From contig PYIU01000006.1 of assembly GCA_003415625.1 (NCBI GenBank), forward strand, positions 248,001 through 312,000: a DNA stretch of 64,000 nt, read 5' to 3'. Shown here in pieces: positions 23,808 through 35,400 of this stretch. The stretch is from Aquanectria penicillioides (lineage: Eukaryota; Ascomycota; Sordariomycetes; Hypocreales; Nectriaceae). Below the pieces are notes generated by a model. It ran no database searches. It saw nothing but the letters and a program-made list of their open reading frames with translations, and had not been told where the DNA came from. The first letter of the stretch is position 1; every line of letters begins with the position of its first letter. A program made the position numbers and the translations under genes.

Positions 23808-24027
23808 GAAGACTCCAAGGAGCACAAATTACAACAAACTGGGAGCCTTGGGAGGTCCCGGCAACATGGTTTTTGCATACTTGCTCGTGTGCAGTTGTGT
23901 TTGGGCCTCACTACAGACTCTCCTCGAGATGACTATTGCTTTCCCAACACCCGGAAACTGTTCGATTACGCAAATTGGTGGGTTGACCCTGCTGTAGCTT
24001 TTGGCGCTGGATTTGCAGAGTGGCTTG
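23808..24027 (+). pseudogene. Amino-acid permease fragment (YAT/APC family), truncated and frameshifted
   Basis: A short block matches the N-terminal third of fungal amino-acid permeases: LGGPGNMVFAYLLVCSCVW, then LQTLLEMTIAFPTPG, then, one frame over, LFDYANWWVDPAVAFGAGF and AEWLG ending at a GTAAG donor. The frame changes at about 23950-23956. The glycine-rich first helix and everything after AEWLG (the remaining nine or so helices) are missing on both sides, so this is a gene relic whatever the cause of the frameshift. It lies just upstream of a fructosyl-amino-acid oxidase relic on the same strand, as in fungal Amadori-compound utilisation loci. Confidence 0.75.
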
Positions 24028-24679
24028 GTAAGAAAAGGAGAGGCGATGTTATGCTTTCATCTCGGAATCTGACTAACTTATGATTGCAGATAAGATAATT
24101 CGGGGCAACGCAGCTACCAACAAGACGGTAAGAGACCGCAGCAAGATTTGCACCGGCACATGTTAAAGGACGCGCTTTGGTGGTTGGCGTGGCTGCAGTG
24201 GTGTGGTCAACTGAGAAGAATGTGATGATGACCAAACACTAGATTTCTGAGTATGCGGTGGAGGACTCAGGTTTCTAGACAGAAGAGGGGTCGGTGGTAT
24301 TCTAAGCAAAGTAGCCATAGGCGCACCTTGGCGACGCTGGATGAGTACGGCAGGTCGCATGGCTACTTCGGCTGAGAAGGGATTTGATGTCGAGTTGGAG
24401 TAGCAGTGAAGCTTCAATCACTCTGCACTTATTCTGAAGTTAGATACTTAATATCATGTCCTTCCTGACCACTATCTGAGTTTAGCCACACTAAACACAC
24501 GCCGGAGATATGCGATGTGGTTTCCTTCGGGCTTTTGGGGCGTTCGGCGTTGAGGCTTCCATCGGTTATGTCTGTCTCGTTGTCAAATTGCTTTGTCACG
24601 CGGTCATATCAATGGCCTTTATCTTGGTGAGACTCGGCTTCAAGCGGGCCTGATATGGCCAACTTACACCCGCCCATCT
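24028..24679. other. Spacer between two gene relics
   Basis: About 650 bp between the permease and oxidase relics; no intact ORF. The 24540-24600 stretch may retain a mutated piece of the oxidase FAD-binding N-terminus, but I cannot align it with confidence. Confidence 0.35.
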
Positions 24680-25507
24680 CACGTGGAATCTGGGGTTACC
24701 GTCTTTGAGCGCGACCAGAGGATACCATCCCAGTACTCGGCAGCGGCTGATCTAAATAAGATTGTCCGAGCTGAGTACGAAGATAGCTTCCACACTGACC
24801 TTTTTCTCGTGCGTTTCCCTTATCCCAATGACAAACGATCAGGGATTTCTTGGTTTGCTAACGCAGGCTTGCTGCACAGGAAGCTCTCGAAGGATGGAAG
24901 ACTCCTCTATTCAGCCCCTACTAGCACCAGGCCGGCTACATCGTCGCCACCTCGGGGAAGGCGCCTCAAAAGGCCGTCAATAGTCTCAAAAAGGCTCTGG
25001 CCTCCCCCGGCCACTCGACTGTTCAAGCTGCGTCCTCTCGGAGCCGGCTATACCAATACACGAAATGGTACCTCGCTGCCGCCCACAAATCCCTTTGGCG
25101 GCGCCCTGCAGGATTTCATCCCCTTGGAAGACGAGCAGAAGCTGCGTCAACTTCTTCGAGAGACATTTCCGTGGATGGCTGACCGTCCTTTCGTCGATCG
25201 CAAGCTCTGCTGGTTCTCTGACACCCAAGATTCGGAATACTGCATCGATTTCGTGCCTGGAACGCAAAACAGCCTCGCCGTTTTGTCGGGAGATTCAGGC
25301 CACGGCTTCGAGATGATGCCCACGTTTGGAAAGTGGGTTCTAGATCTGGTCAACAACGGCAAGCAAAAGCTACAGCGTTGGCAGTGGAAGAGTCCTGGGC
25401 AGCAAAATGCTAATTGGGGTGATGCAGTTAGCTGGAGAGTTGGCACTGCCAAAGAGCTGAACGAGCTGGAGGCGGAGAGTAACAAGGTGTTGAAAGCAAG
25501 TTTGTAA
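24680..25507 (+). pseudogene. Fructosyl-amino-acid oxidase-like FAD oxidoreductase, pseudogene
   Basis: Relic of a DAO-family flavoenzyme that oxidises Amadori products (fructosyl amino acids). Recognisable blocks in order: VTVFERDQRIPSQYSAAADL and NKIVRAEYED; after a 71-nt intron (24809-24879) EALEGWKTPLFSPY; an in-frame TAG at 24922-24924 where tyrosine or a similar residue is expected; then QAGYIVATSGKAPQKAV. After about 24995 the sequence jumps to FKLRPLGAGYTNT, RPFVDRKLCWFSDTQDSEYC, IDFVPG and SGDSGHGF, the C-terminal part of the family. Roughly 200 central residues are missing, and the N-terminal GxGxxG nucleotide-binding motif is not identifiable. A continuous 304-codon frame from 24593 is accidental: it runs through the intron and reads the middle out of frame. 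Confidence 0.8.
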
Positions 25508-25566
25508 ATTAGTAGCAATAACTGTGACGCTTCGTAGCGAACCCGGGCCATTTATCATGGCGTTTC

Positions 25567-27235
25567 CTATGACAGAGACAATTTCCATCCAAATTTATGA
25601 ATAATCTCCTGCCAGTCCTGTTTTCCCGTTGTTGGGGACGTTTCAAAATCTCTAGAGTGCCAAACAGTCCTGACGGCATTCCACACGGCCGAGATGTTGC
25701 TTATGGGCCATTGACTATCTAGGATAGAGAACAAGCCAAGAATTGTCTTGCGTTGTCCGTCCGAAGAACAAGTACATCCAGCAATGAAGAGAGGCCACAT
25801 TGGGAATGATCGCCGTGTCTGGCCTTCGACAATAATTTCAGAAAGATACTTGAGCAGCTTTTCGTGAGGCTCAAGAATGGACTGGTGGGTTATTGAGGCC
25901 TCAACGCAAGTGAGCCGTAGATATATTCGAGCTGCTAATTGGAATGATTCGGCGCTCTTGAGAAGATATTCGTTATTCATGTCGTCAATTGGATGAGTTA
26001 GTTGTAAAATCCTGTGTTCGAGAAGCTGGCTCTCTGTATGTCGTTGTTCAAAAGACATGTCTCGTTCATTAATTTGCCCCGATGCCAAGGATAGTGCCGA
26101 TATCTGATTAATGATGTCAACCAATTCCATAGAGCAGCCAATGTGCTCATCTACCAAGCTCGTAGAGCCATGGAGAAAAGGCAGGGCGTATTCTGCCTCG
26201 GCAATGCGGTGCATGGCGTAATGGTAGGGGGCTTCGTCGTGGTCAGGGCCCATGGAGGACATTTGCTTAGGCCTTGTGGTTTCCATCAAGATGTAACGGA
26301 AGCGGAAGTATTGCAAGACAAACTTTGCCACCGAGGGATCTATTGAATTGGAAAAATTGTCAAGGAGAGCCAACGCCCCTTGAAGATGCCGGAGCCAGGC
26401 TGGGCGTGACCCTTCGGCGATCTCCAGCGAGGCCATTAGGACGCACGTCAATAGGTTCTCTTCAGAACTCTCGGTCTTGGATAGACAATTTTGCAGTTCG
26501 TGAAGCGCTTGGATCTTGTACCGGGCAGAGAGAATGCGATAGTCTCTTCCATCTCCTACCAGATCATTCTGGCCCCATTCGGCAGCACTCATGGCTAGGA
26601 CGGTAAAGAGAAGAGGGCCTTGATTAAACAGAACCCTAGGCATTACAGATGTCCGGAACAGATTTCTGTCGGTCTGAACGTACACTTTACTGCTACTAAC
26701 GACTTCAGAATCTAAGGCATTTGAGTCAGAATCTGCCGGGCCCGCACTTGGAGCAATTGGTTGAGTGTGTGTCAGTCTTACAGTATTGCATTAATGCCGT
26801 CTCTACCGACCAGAGGGATCCTCGGCCAGGATTCATTTGAAATTGCGACATGGGCTGAGGAATTTTAGGATATAGCTGGAGTTGCTGATCTCGATGAAGT
26901 CCCTCTTGGTTTTCTTCAGTTGAGTTGCGTTCCTTGGGGTCGCCTCTGCTGTCGGTGACGCCTACCCTCGGACAAAAGGAGGGAAGCTCACGAGAGGAGA
27001 GGTGCAAAAAGCTGGGCTTCGAAACATGTTGTGCGAAAGGTATGATATAGTGGCCTGGTGATGAGGCAATGATAAATCTCAGGGGGGTTGACGTGGATCC
27101 GGGGACGGGGTAGACACACTCGGCCCCTGTCCGGCGACAAGTCGTGCACACGGGCTTCTGTTCATCACATCGTCGTTTCCGCCGCCGACAGTTTGAGCAG
27201 CCGTCTCGGCTCCGAGAGCCGTTTGCCCTCGACAT
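25567..27235 (-). CDS. Zn2Cys6 fungal transcription factor (Fungal_trans_2 type)
   Basis: Predicted 539-aa DNA-binding regulator. Exons 27235-26782 and 26732-25567 are joined by a 49-nt GTAAGA...CAG intron. Residues 13-40 hold the binuclear cluster CSNCRRRKRRC-x6-CTTC-x6-C, preceded by a basic SRSRDG segment. The second exon (RVLFNQGPLLFTVLAMSAAEW onward) is the helical middle region typical of Fungal_trans_2/DUF3468 regulators. It ends 60 bp from, and converges on, the fructosyl-amino-acid oxidase relic, so it was probably the pathway-specific activator of that locus and may now be an orphan; its own frame is intact. The ATG was chosen because the cluster then begins at residue 13, as usual. 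Confidence 0.85.
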
Positions 27236-27734
27236 GGCGCATATTGGACGTGCAAAGGTCAGACACGGGCCGATTTGCAGTCGAACCTGGAGTTGGATGT
27301 TGAGAGTTGGAGGTTGATCAGCCTGATGCGGAGCAAGCAACCGATCCAGATAAGCTCGTGACTCGGGCCCACACCCGACTCCAGCTTGGTACGTTAATTA
27401 AGAGCATGGGCCATTTAGGTATTATATATCTCTCCAGCTCTCCTTCCATCAGAAATCTGTGCTATTGGACTGTCTGTTTCAATCCGTGATATCGCTCCAA
27501 ATTGGACTCTTCCATAGATGCCTATGTTTGTGTTATTCATCCAAGATGCATATTCAGCGCGGCCGCTGCAGGTGAGTGTAGGCGCCAAACCAATCCGTGC
27601 CCTGGTTCTGCCTGGTCAGGCGGCTGAGCACTTTGGTGGTGCCTTGAGCTCCAATGAAACCACAGAGCTTCAAAAATGGCGGCGGCCTCTCTGCATGCTG
27701 ACACCTCATGTTCATTCACATCTCTTAAACCACG
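27236..27734. other. Divergent promoter region
   Basis: About 500 bp between the divergently transcribed Zn2Cys6 regulator and the NACHT-ankyrin gene. It contains a TATA-like ATTATATATCT at about 27420; no ORF. Confidence 0.45.
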
Positions 27735-30700
27735 ATGAAATTCTTCACCCGTGGTCGGAAGGAGGCCAAGTCTCCGACTCAGTCAGGTCCTGCGTCAAGT
27801 GCGTCTGTGCGGAGTAGTCTGATGAGCAAATTGCGTGGCAAGGACGACGTGAAGAGCCAATCTGCAACGTTAGAAGCCTCCTCCAGCTTCCATGCACCGC
27901 TGGGCGCACCGCTCAAGGCCTCGAATTTGTCTGTGACAATCACGGGAAATGATCTGGAAGCAGCAGAACCACCAGGGTCGCTGTGGGATCGCGCCTATGA
28001 CAACCTAAGGGAAGACAAAGCTGAGGTGGTCGGTAAGTATGAGTCGCTGCTCATGAAAGTGCTCGAATATGAAGACAACGGCAATGTCGCCGGTGACATT
28101 GCTGAAGACCTTCAGCCTAAATTTCATCCAAATTTCGATCGCCTAAATCGACGAGAAAATATGAAGGTAGTAATCAACCTAGGGCTCCGGCACGTTGACG
28201 AAAGACGAAAGACCTACTCTAGCATAGGCGTCAAGATCGACCTGCGCAGCGGTATAGCGAAAGCTGCAGAGTTCGTGCAATGGGCCAAGACTCTAGTCGA
28301 CGAGGCCGTCAAAGTCTCTCCAGAAGCTTCACTGGCATGGACTGGCGTCTCTCTGCTTATCCCTCTACTCACCAATCCACATACTGCCGAGGAAGCAAAC
28401 CGCAATGGCTTCTCAGAGGTTATGTCTCGCCTGCGGTATTACACAGCGCTTGAGCCCCTAATATTTCGACTTGTTCGCAATGGCAAGATTCCTGACGACC
28501 TAAAGGAGGATTTGACGAGCCAGATTATCGAGCTATACAAGAATATCATTGACTATCAGATCTGTACCGTCTTGCGATTTTACCGAGCTCATGGGGAAAC
28601 TTGGCTCGAGACATCATCAGACACGATGACTGGGAGGGTATGCTCAGCAATATCAAGGATCTGGAGGCAGCTATCAGCCAGCGCTTTACGGCAATCAATG
28701 ATTTGGAAGCGAGTCAAAGTCTCTACTCTCTTGACAAAACGGCCTCGGAAACCCTCAATGCATTGCACGAGCATCTAGTCATTTCAACAAAGCAATTGGC
28801 CATGGCGACTGAACAGAAAGTCATCTTAGCTAAACAACTAAATATTGCTGCCAAAGAACAACAGGCTCGAATGTCACGGCAAGAAGAGGAATGCCACCAG
28901 GTATTCCGTCTCGTAGGCCATGGCAATGTAACATATGAATGGTATAGAGATCGCATCGAGAACCGTTATGAAGGCACCTGCAATTGGTTTTTGAAACAGG
29001 AAATTTTTCAAAAATGGATTGAAAGCGACTCTGGGCTCCTTCTCATCTCTGCGGACCCAGGATGCGGCAAATCAGTTCTAGCCAAGTACTTGGCAACAAC
29101 ATGGCTCCCTGGGCACACCCCAGGGGCCTCGATTTGTTCCTTTTTCTTCAAAGATCAGGATCAAAACACTCTCTCGCAAGCTCTATGTGCGGTTTTGCAT
29201 CAGCTATTTTCCATCAAGCCGTCTCTCATTCAGCACGCAATGCCCGAATATTCTAGGAATGAGAAATCGCTGGCAAGCATAGCCTCGTCTTTATGGGATA
29301 TCCTAGAGACTACCGCTAGAGATCCAAATTCTGGGGATATTATCGTGGTTCTGGATGCACTAGATGAATGTCTGGAATCGGATTTGGACGATTTGGTTCG
29401 CAAGCTAACAAATCTCTTCAAATCAAACGACGGCAATCAAAGACTCAAATTTTTACTTACCATGCGGCCCTATCAACGAATCATTTCACAATTTGGGGAG
29501 TATTTCAATGACCAGTTCTCCGAAATACACATCCCGGGGTCTGAGAACTCGGATGAAATTAGCGAGGAAATAGCAGTCGTGATAAAAAAACGAGTCAATC
29601 AATTAGCTAGGCTCAAGAACCTCCGGCCTCAGATTGAAGAATTCCTACAATCAAGGTTGCTGGACTTCACACACAGAACCTATCTCTGGGTATATTTGCT
29701 CTTTGATTACCTGCGCGCAAAGGAGATTAAATATACCCAAAATGGCATCGATTCTGTAATCAGAATTTTACCCAAGAACGTTACCGAAGCGTATGAGAAG
29801 ATACTCAGCAAGTCGGACGACGACCCGCTTGTCCGAAAAGTCTTGAGCATGATTCTGGCAGCACAACGTCCTCTGACTCTGGAAGAAGTCAATGTCGCAG
29901 TCAATATCCGGTTCAAATTAGACGAGTTTGATGACTATGATCTATACAATGGTGACGATTCAAACATGGACGGTAACCTTCCTTGCTTGGACTTGGACGA
30001 CATCGAGACAACGACCGACTTTGAGAGGCGATTAAAAGCACTGTGTGGCTTATTTGTGTCAATACATCACGGCCGCGTCTATTTTATTCATCAAACAGCC
30101 CGAGAATTTCTCCTGGAAACTCAGAACACTAAACAATTTCAACTGCAAAAGGCACCTTCATCTTGGCAACACTCAATTTCCATCACCAGCGCTCATAAAA
30201 TTCTTGCCAACGCTTGTATTGGGTATATCCAACTGCTTGATGGGCTCGATGAACCTTATGATGTTGAAAATGTGGGCGTGGATCCAGAATCGTTCCTAAA
30301 CTATTCAAGCATTTTTTGGGGTGACCACTTGCGGGAAGCTCATATGGGCCGCGACGAAACCACCGAGAAAGCTATCAAAATTTTCAAAGGATCCCCAACA
30401 AGTCTCGAAAAGTGGTATGGGTGCTTTCAAGATGAGTGGCACAGTACACCAAAGCAAGTTAGGGTTCTTGATCCCTTTGATCCTCTAACGTTATCTTCTT
30501 GGTTTGGACTCAAGGATCTAGTTGATATTTACCTAGATCAAGACGCCGTGGATAGGTTCAACACATTGACATACAAATTTACTCCCTCAGTTTCTCTGCG
30601 CTTCGGGGCCATGTTGACATTGCCAGGCTTGTCCTTGACAGGGGCTGTCATCCAGATGGCCTATCATCTGATGGCTCTAGCCCAATTGACTTGGCCATCC

Positions 30701-32226
30701 AGAATGGACATGTAGAGATGGTTCGCCTTCTTCTTAAATATGGCGTTGATCCAGACGATAAACGCCAGGGACAAACGCCAGTTACATTGGCCATCCTTCA
30801 TCGCCGCACAGATATACTACGCATCCTGCTTGACAGCGGTGCAGATCCTAACAGAGACCATACCAAATGGAATTGTCCAATTGGAGAGGCCGCTTCAACA
30901 GGCCAAGTGGACGCCATGTTGCTACTTCTTCGGCATGGTGCAGACATTGAAACCCCATGCAGGAGACCTGAACTTAATTCCATTGAAAGGATCCTCACGC
31001 CTCTTGCCCTCGCTGCGGATTGCCTGCATCCTGGATTAGTCAAACTTCTTCTTGGACAAGGGGCCAAAGTCGATGCTAAGAGCGACCGCGGATACACGCC
31101 TTTGATGTATGCCGCTCGGCAGGGGCATATGTGCATAGTGGAATTCCTTCTCAACAACAACGCCAATATAAACGAACAAAACAAGGCTGGAAGTACGGCC
31201 CTTAGCTTGGCTGCGAAGTGTGGTCATGACAAGGTCGTTGAACAACTTATTAGGAGAGGCGCAGATATCCACAGCCAACATATGTCTGGGTATACCCCTA
31301 TCATGTGGGCAATCAAGAATGGCCACACCAGCGCCTTTGAGCTGCTTCTCAATGTTGCTGCATTTCCAAGCCAAAAATGCAGCAACGGAATCACTTTGCA
31401 TAATGTGGCCGCGAGATATGGCCGTCTAGATATCCTCAAAAAATGTTTGAGTGATAGAACATGTGACCTAGATACCAAGGATAATGACGGACTCACTATG
31501 CTCTGTTGGGCTGCTAGGGGAGGCCAAGGTTATCACAATTTAGAGGAGAATGACAAAGTCGTTCCCCATCATGTCGAATCCGACAAAAAACGGAAGTCTC
31601 AATGCCGCAAAGACCTCCTCGAGGTAGCACTGTTCCTCGTCGAAAAGGGAGCTAACGTCACCTTGAAAGACAACCAAGGGTTGTCGCCGTTGGCTTGGGC
31701 CGCCAGGCGCAACAACTGGAAAATGGTGGAGCTCCTCCATAACCACGGAGGTGATATCGAAGATGGCGATCTTATCGGCACGACCCCTCTCATTTGGTCT
31801 ATAAAAGAGGGCTACGACGAGAGATACAAGGAGTATCTTCAAACCTTTCCATATTATGAGCAGGGCCGTTGTGGTTCCAAAAACGTAAGGAGGCTCCTTG
31901 ACTTAGGAGCCGACATAAACGCAAGAGATGATGAAGGCATGACGCCCCTGCTCTGGGCGGCGAAAAGGGGATTTAAGGATCTAGTTCCCGAGCTTCTAGC
32001 CCGTGGAGCCGAGGTGCAGGTCAAAGACGGCCAGAGCAAGACGCCGTTGCTCTGGGCGATCGACCATAAACTCAAGAGCATGGTCCTGGCACTCCAGGCT
32101 TCTGGGGCACATTTGGAAACCGAATCAGGTGGCAAGGCTGAGTTTGAAGATGCCGATATCTCTTCATGGTCTGAGGCATCCAGCTACCACACGGCCGATA
32201 TCACCTCGTCCGGTTCTGAATTATAA
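27735..32226 (+). CDS. NLR-type protein: NWD_NACHT_N, NACHT NTPase, ankyrin repeats; two apparent frameshifts
   Basis: Intronless gene for a STAND NTPase of about 1497 aa. A Ser-rich head (1-75) is followed by the NWD NACHT-associated N-terminal domain (about 75-290, from SLWDRAYDNL; signature YSSIGVKIDLRSGIAKAAEF). The NACHT domain has Walker A ADPGCGKS at about 439 and Walker B IIVVLDALDEC at about 536. A winged-helix region and about a dozen ankyrin repeats follow (from about 958; for example DLAIQNGHVEMVRLLL, TPLMYAARQGHMCIVEFLL). The reading frame slips twice, at GGGG 28593-28596 and GGGG 30605-30608. Each slip is one base short, and the total length becomes divisible by three if both are allowed for. 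There are no other stops in 4.5 kb. So it is either a recent pseudogene or, more likely, an assembly artefact. Expected role: intracellular sensor in non-self recognition and regulated cell death. Confidence 0.85.
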
Positions 32227-32496
32227 AGGGGGCGGGTTGAGTTCGGCATACCTCATGGGGATAATAATAACTCCATGGGCCATTTACGTCTGTGCTGACA
32301 ATGAGACTCAACTTGTGTGGCGTCGACAAATTGTCTCATAGAGCCTTTAGTTAGCAATCATGGATTACTCGAATCCGAAATCTAGGAATGCAAATGGCAA
32401 TTGCACAAGATAGCAGTGAAATCCCGCTTTCTCATTCATTCATCAGGTCTCGGGTCCTTCAAAAATTCACATTCCGAATGCTCATTCAATCCCTTT

Positions 32497-35400
32497 CTAG
32501 ACCACAGTCATGTCATCCTCGCCCACAATCTCGTCATCAAACTGGTTGCCGGCAGTCTCTTCCTCGTCTACAATTGCCTCTCTGTTCACTGACCTGGTCG
32601 GCTCCGATCTCACCTTCTCCGATGCCGGTTCGTCTTCATCCCAATCGTAGCCGCTGTCACGGAACTCGTGGTGGGGGTGGACCGTCGACTTGGATTTGTA
32701 ACATTTGAAGCACAACACGTACTCCTCGCAATCCACGCAATCAAAATAGACACCGCAGATCTGGACAAGGCAGCATTCGCAGAAACTTCCGTCTGCCATC
32801 CTACCTCGCTTCTTAGGATGAGCAGGCCCCTCTTTCGGCGAAGCATCATGCTTTTCGATTACGCCAGCGACACTAGATATCGAAAGAAAGTTAGCAATCT
32901 CTTCTCGCTTCGACAGGATTGTGCCGAGGTTTTCCAGTCAGGTGGAGAGCGAGACCTGGTAGACGTGGTATTTACATACATATCGTTGTTATGATAATGG
33001 GCAACTTCGAGTGCTGTCCAGTCCTTGTAAAGTCCGTGTCCAGACTTGGTAACTCTTGCGTGGTTTTCAATGAGGAAGGTAATCACGGCATCATATTGAG
33101 GGTACCTTCGGTCTTCCCACGTCCAGACAGCCGTTGAGCGGGCTGCCCAGAGCAGCGGCGTCCAGCCATCGTTATCTTCAACGTCAATGTTGATGCCTAT
33201 TCGTTGAGATCGGGCCAAAACCTCCTGCACAAGTTCAATGTCCCCACTTATGACAGCGTAGTGGAGAGGAACCCTGCCGACGAGATCCTTGGTGGCGAAT
33301 TCAGAGTCGGGTGCATTGAGGAGTTTCAACACATCGAGACAGTTGTAGCAAGCAAAGTGAATCGGTTGCCGGCCAAATTGATCTCGCACATGTGTCGGAA
33401 CATCGCGGTCGAGGAACCATTGGAATATTTCAGCCGAGCAGGCCAAGGCAGCTGAATTGATTGCGTATCCAACCAGGCCAGAAGAGATGTTCGGATCGGC
33501 ACCCTTGTCAAGAAGAAATTTGATGATGCCAGCTTTTTGTCCATCCCAGTCGTACATGCTCCGCATGGTGGCTGTTATCAAAGGAGTACCCCATATTCCT
33601 GAACACCCGAGGTTGATATCGGCGCCCTTCTCAACAAGAGACTCGACTATGCTGAGTGTACCTCGTCGGCATGCGACATGCAGTGCCGTGCCCATCAAGG
33701 AAGTGATGGACAGGGTAGCAACGGTAGCCTTCTTTGTGAGCATGTAGTTGACCACATCCGTATTCTGCGCTACTATGGCGATAACCAGTGGTGTTTTCTT
33801 GTCATTGTTGGTCACATCCAATCTGCCCCGGCGTTGACAAGGAGCCGGACTGATCCCAGGGCGTAACTCCGCTTATGTTATGAAGCGGGGTGTTGCCGTA
33901 AATGTCCTTGAGTTCAAGATCAGGGTTATACTCAAGGATGGCTCGAACCAGAGCTTCGTCGGAGCCCGCCATAGCTAGGTTGATCAGGGACACGCTATTC
34001 TGGTCCACAATACTAACATCAACACCAGCTTCGAGTACCGCGACAACTACATCCGTGTAACTCCATTGCACGGCGGACTGCAAGGCCAATTGAGTTGATT
34101 TCAAAGTGAGATCCGGCTTCGCTTTAGACTCATTGAGCATGATCTTGACGACCTCGACCTGATTCTGTTTGATGGCAGTGTCCAGGGGCGTTTCCGATTC
34201 GTCCGACAACTTGTTGATATCCGCGCCATACTCCAGGAGAATACGGGCGGTTTCGGGAAAGTCGTAGGCAGTGTGCAAAGGCGTCCACTTCCGCTCGGTG
34301 CATGGCATGTTCACGTCAGCCTTGGCTTCAGCGAGTTGTCGCGCAATGTCCGTGTAGCCATAACGCGCTGCAGTCCAAATGGGAGTCCAACCGTCCGCAT
34401 CAGGGATACTAGTGTCTGCGTTCTTGGAGAGCAAGTACTTGACAATTTCAGGTCTCTCCTCGAATACCGCCATCATCACTGTATTTTGTCAGTACTGCGG
34501 CTACTCAAAAACAATTTTGATACATACGTGGTGTACGAAGCCAGCCGTTGCCTTCGATTTCCCTCTTGTTGATATCGGCTCCGCCCTCAACTAGCAACTT
34601 GACCGCGTCCAAGTTATTTTCTTTGACTGCTTGAATCAACGGTGGCACTGAGTTGGCTGGAGTACAGTCTGGGTCTGCCTTGTACTTGAGTAGAAGACGG
34701 ATGATGTCGAGTCTGTCAGTGGAAATCGCGTGCCACAAAGGAATGTCACCACCCGGATCAGGCAGGTTTGGGTCAGCTCCATAGCGAAGAAATGTTTCAA
34801 TGACCTTGTGGTGACCCTTTTTTGTGGACAGCACAAGAGGCTGGTTTGGCAAGTCTGGGGTAAGGTACTCTCGGAAGTCCTTGTGTTTGAGGAAGGCTTC
34901 AGCTGCGGTAAAATGCCCCCATTCGCATGCGTCTTGCAAGGGAAACCACCCATCTGACTCCTTTACATCTATAGGAGCTCCACTATCCAGTAGGAGCTTC
35001 ACAATATCCCCACTACCGTACGAAGCTGCCGTATGGAGCGGCGTGGCGTTAATCTCGGCGGTCTTTGCAATCAAGCTTGCTCCAGCATCAATCAGCAACT
35101 TCGTTGTACTCAAGTGAAAGTTGCGGGCGGCAAGGTGGAGTGGAGTCATGTTGGAAGCAAGCAGACTTGTTGGAGGGTTCGGGTCTGCACCAAGAGACAG
35201 CAGCTTCTTGATCACCTCATCTTCTCCAAGCCAAGAGGCTCTACCAATTGATTCCATAAGCCAAAAGAACGGGTCTTTAGGGTCCTTTGGATTCTCCAAT
35301 TGGCCTTGGGCAGCTTCATCGCGCGAGGGGCTGGCGATCTGGTCTGTGGACTCTTCTTCGGTTGAAGTCCTATCCACATTTTCTTCACCATCATCGGGTT

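Noticed and set aside
23950..23956. Permease frameshift as another homopolymer artefact
   Set aside because: One more G would rejoin the frame, but the gene is truncated on both sides, so it is a relic anyway and adds no weight to the artefact argument.
24593..25507. A single intact 304-codon gene covering the oxidase region
   Set aside because: The frame runs through an intron and reads the middle third out of frame; the true frame there has a TAG at 24922 and a large deletion follows. It is a pseudogene.
28578..28602. Intron at the first frame break of the NACHT-ankyrin gene
   Set aside because: The only GT...AG pair spanning the break is about 24 nt, far below the shortest introns in this window (42 nt).
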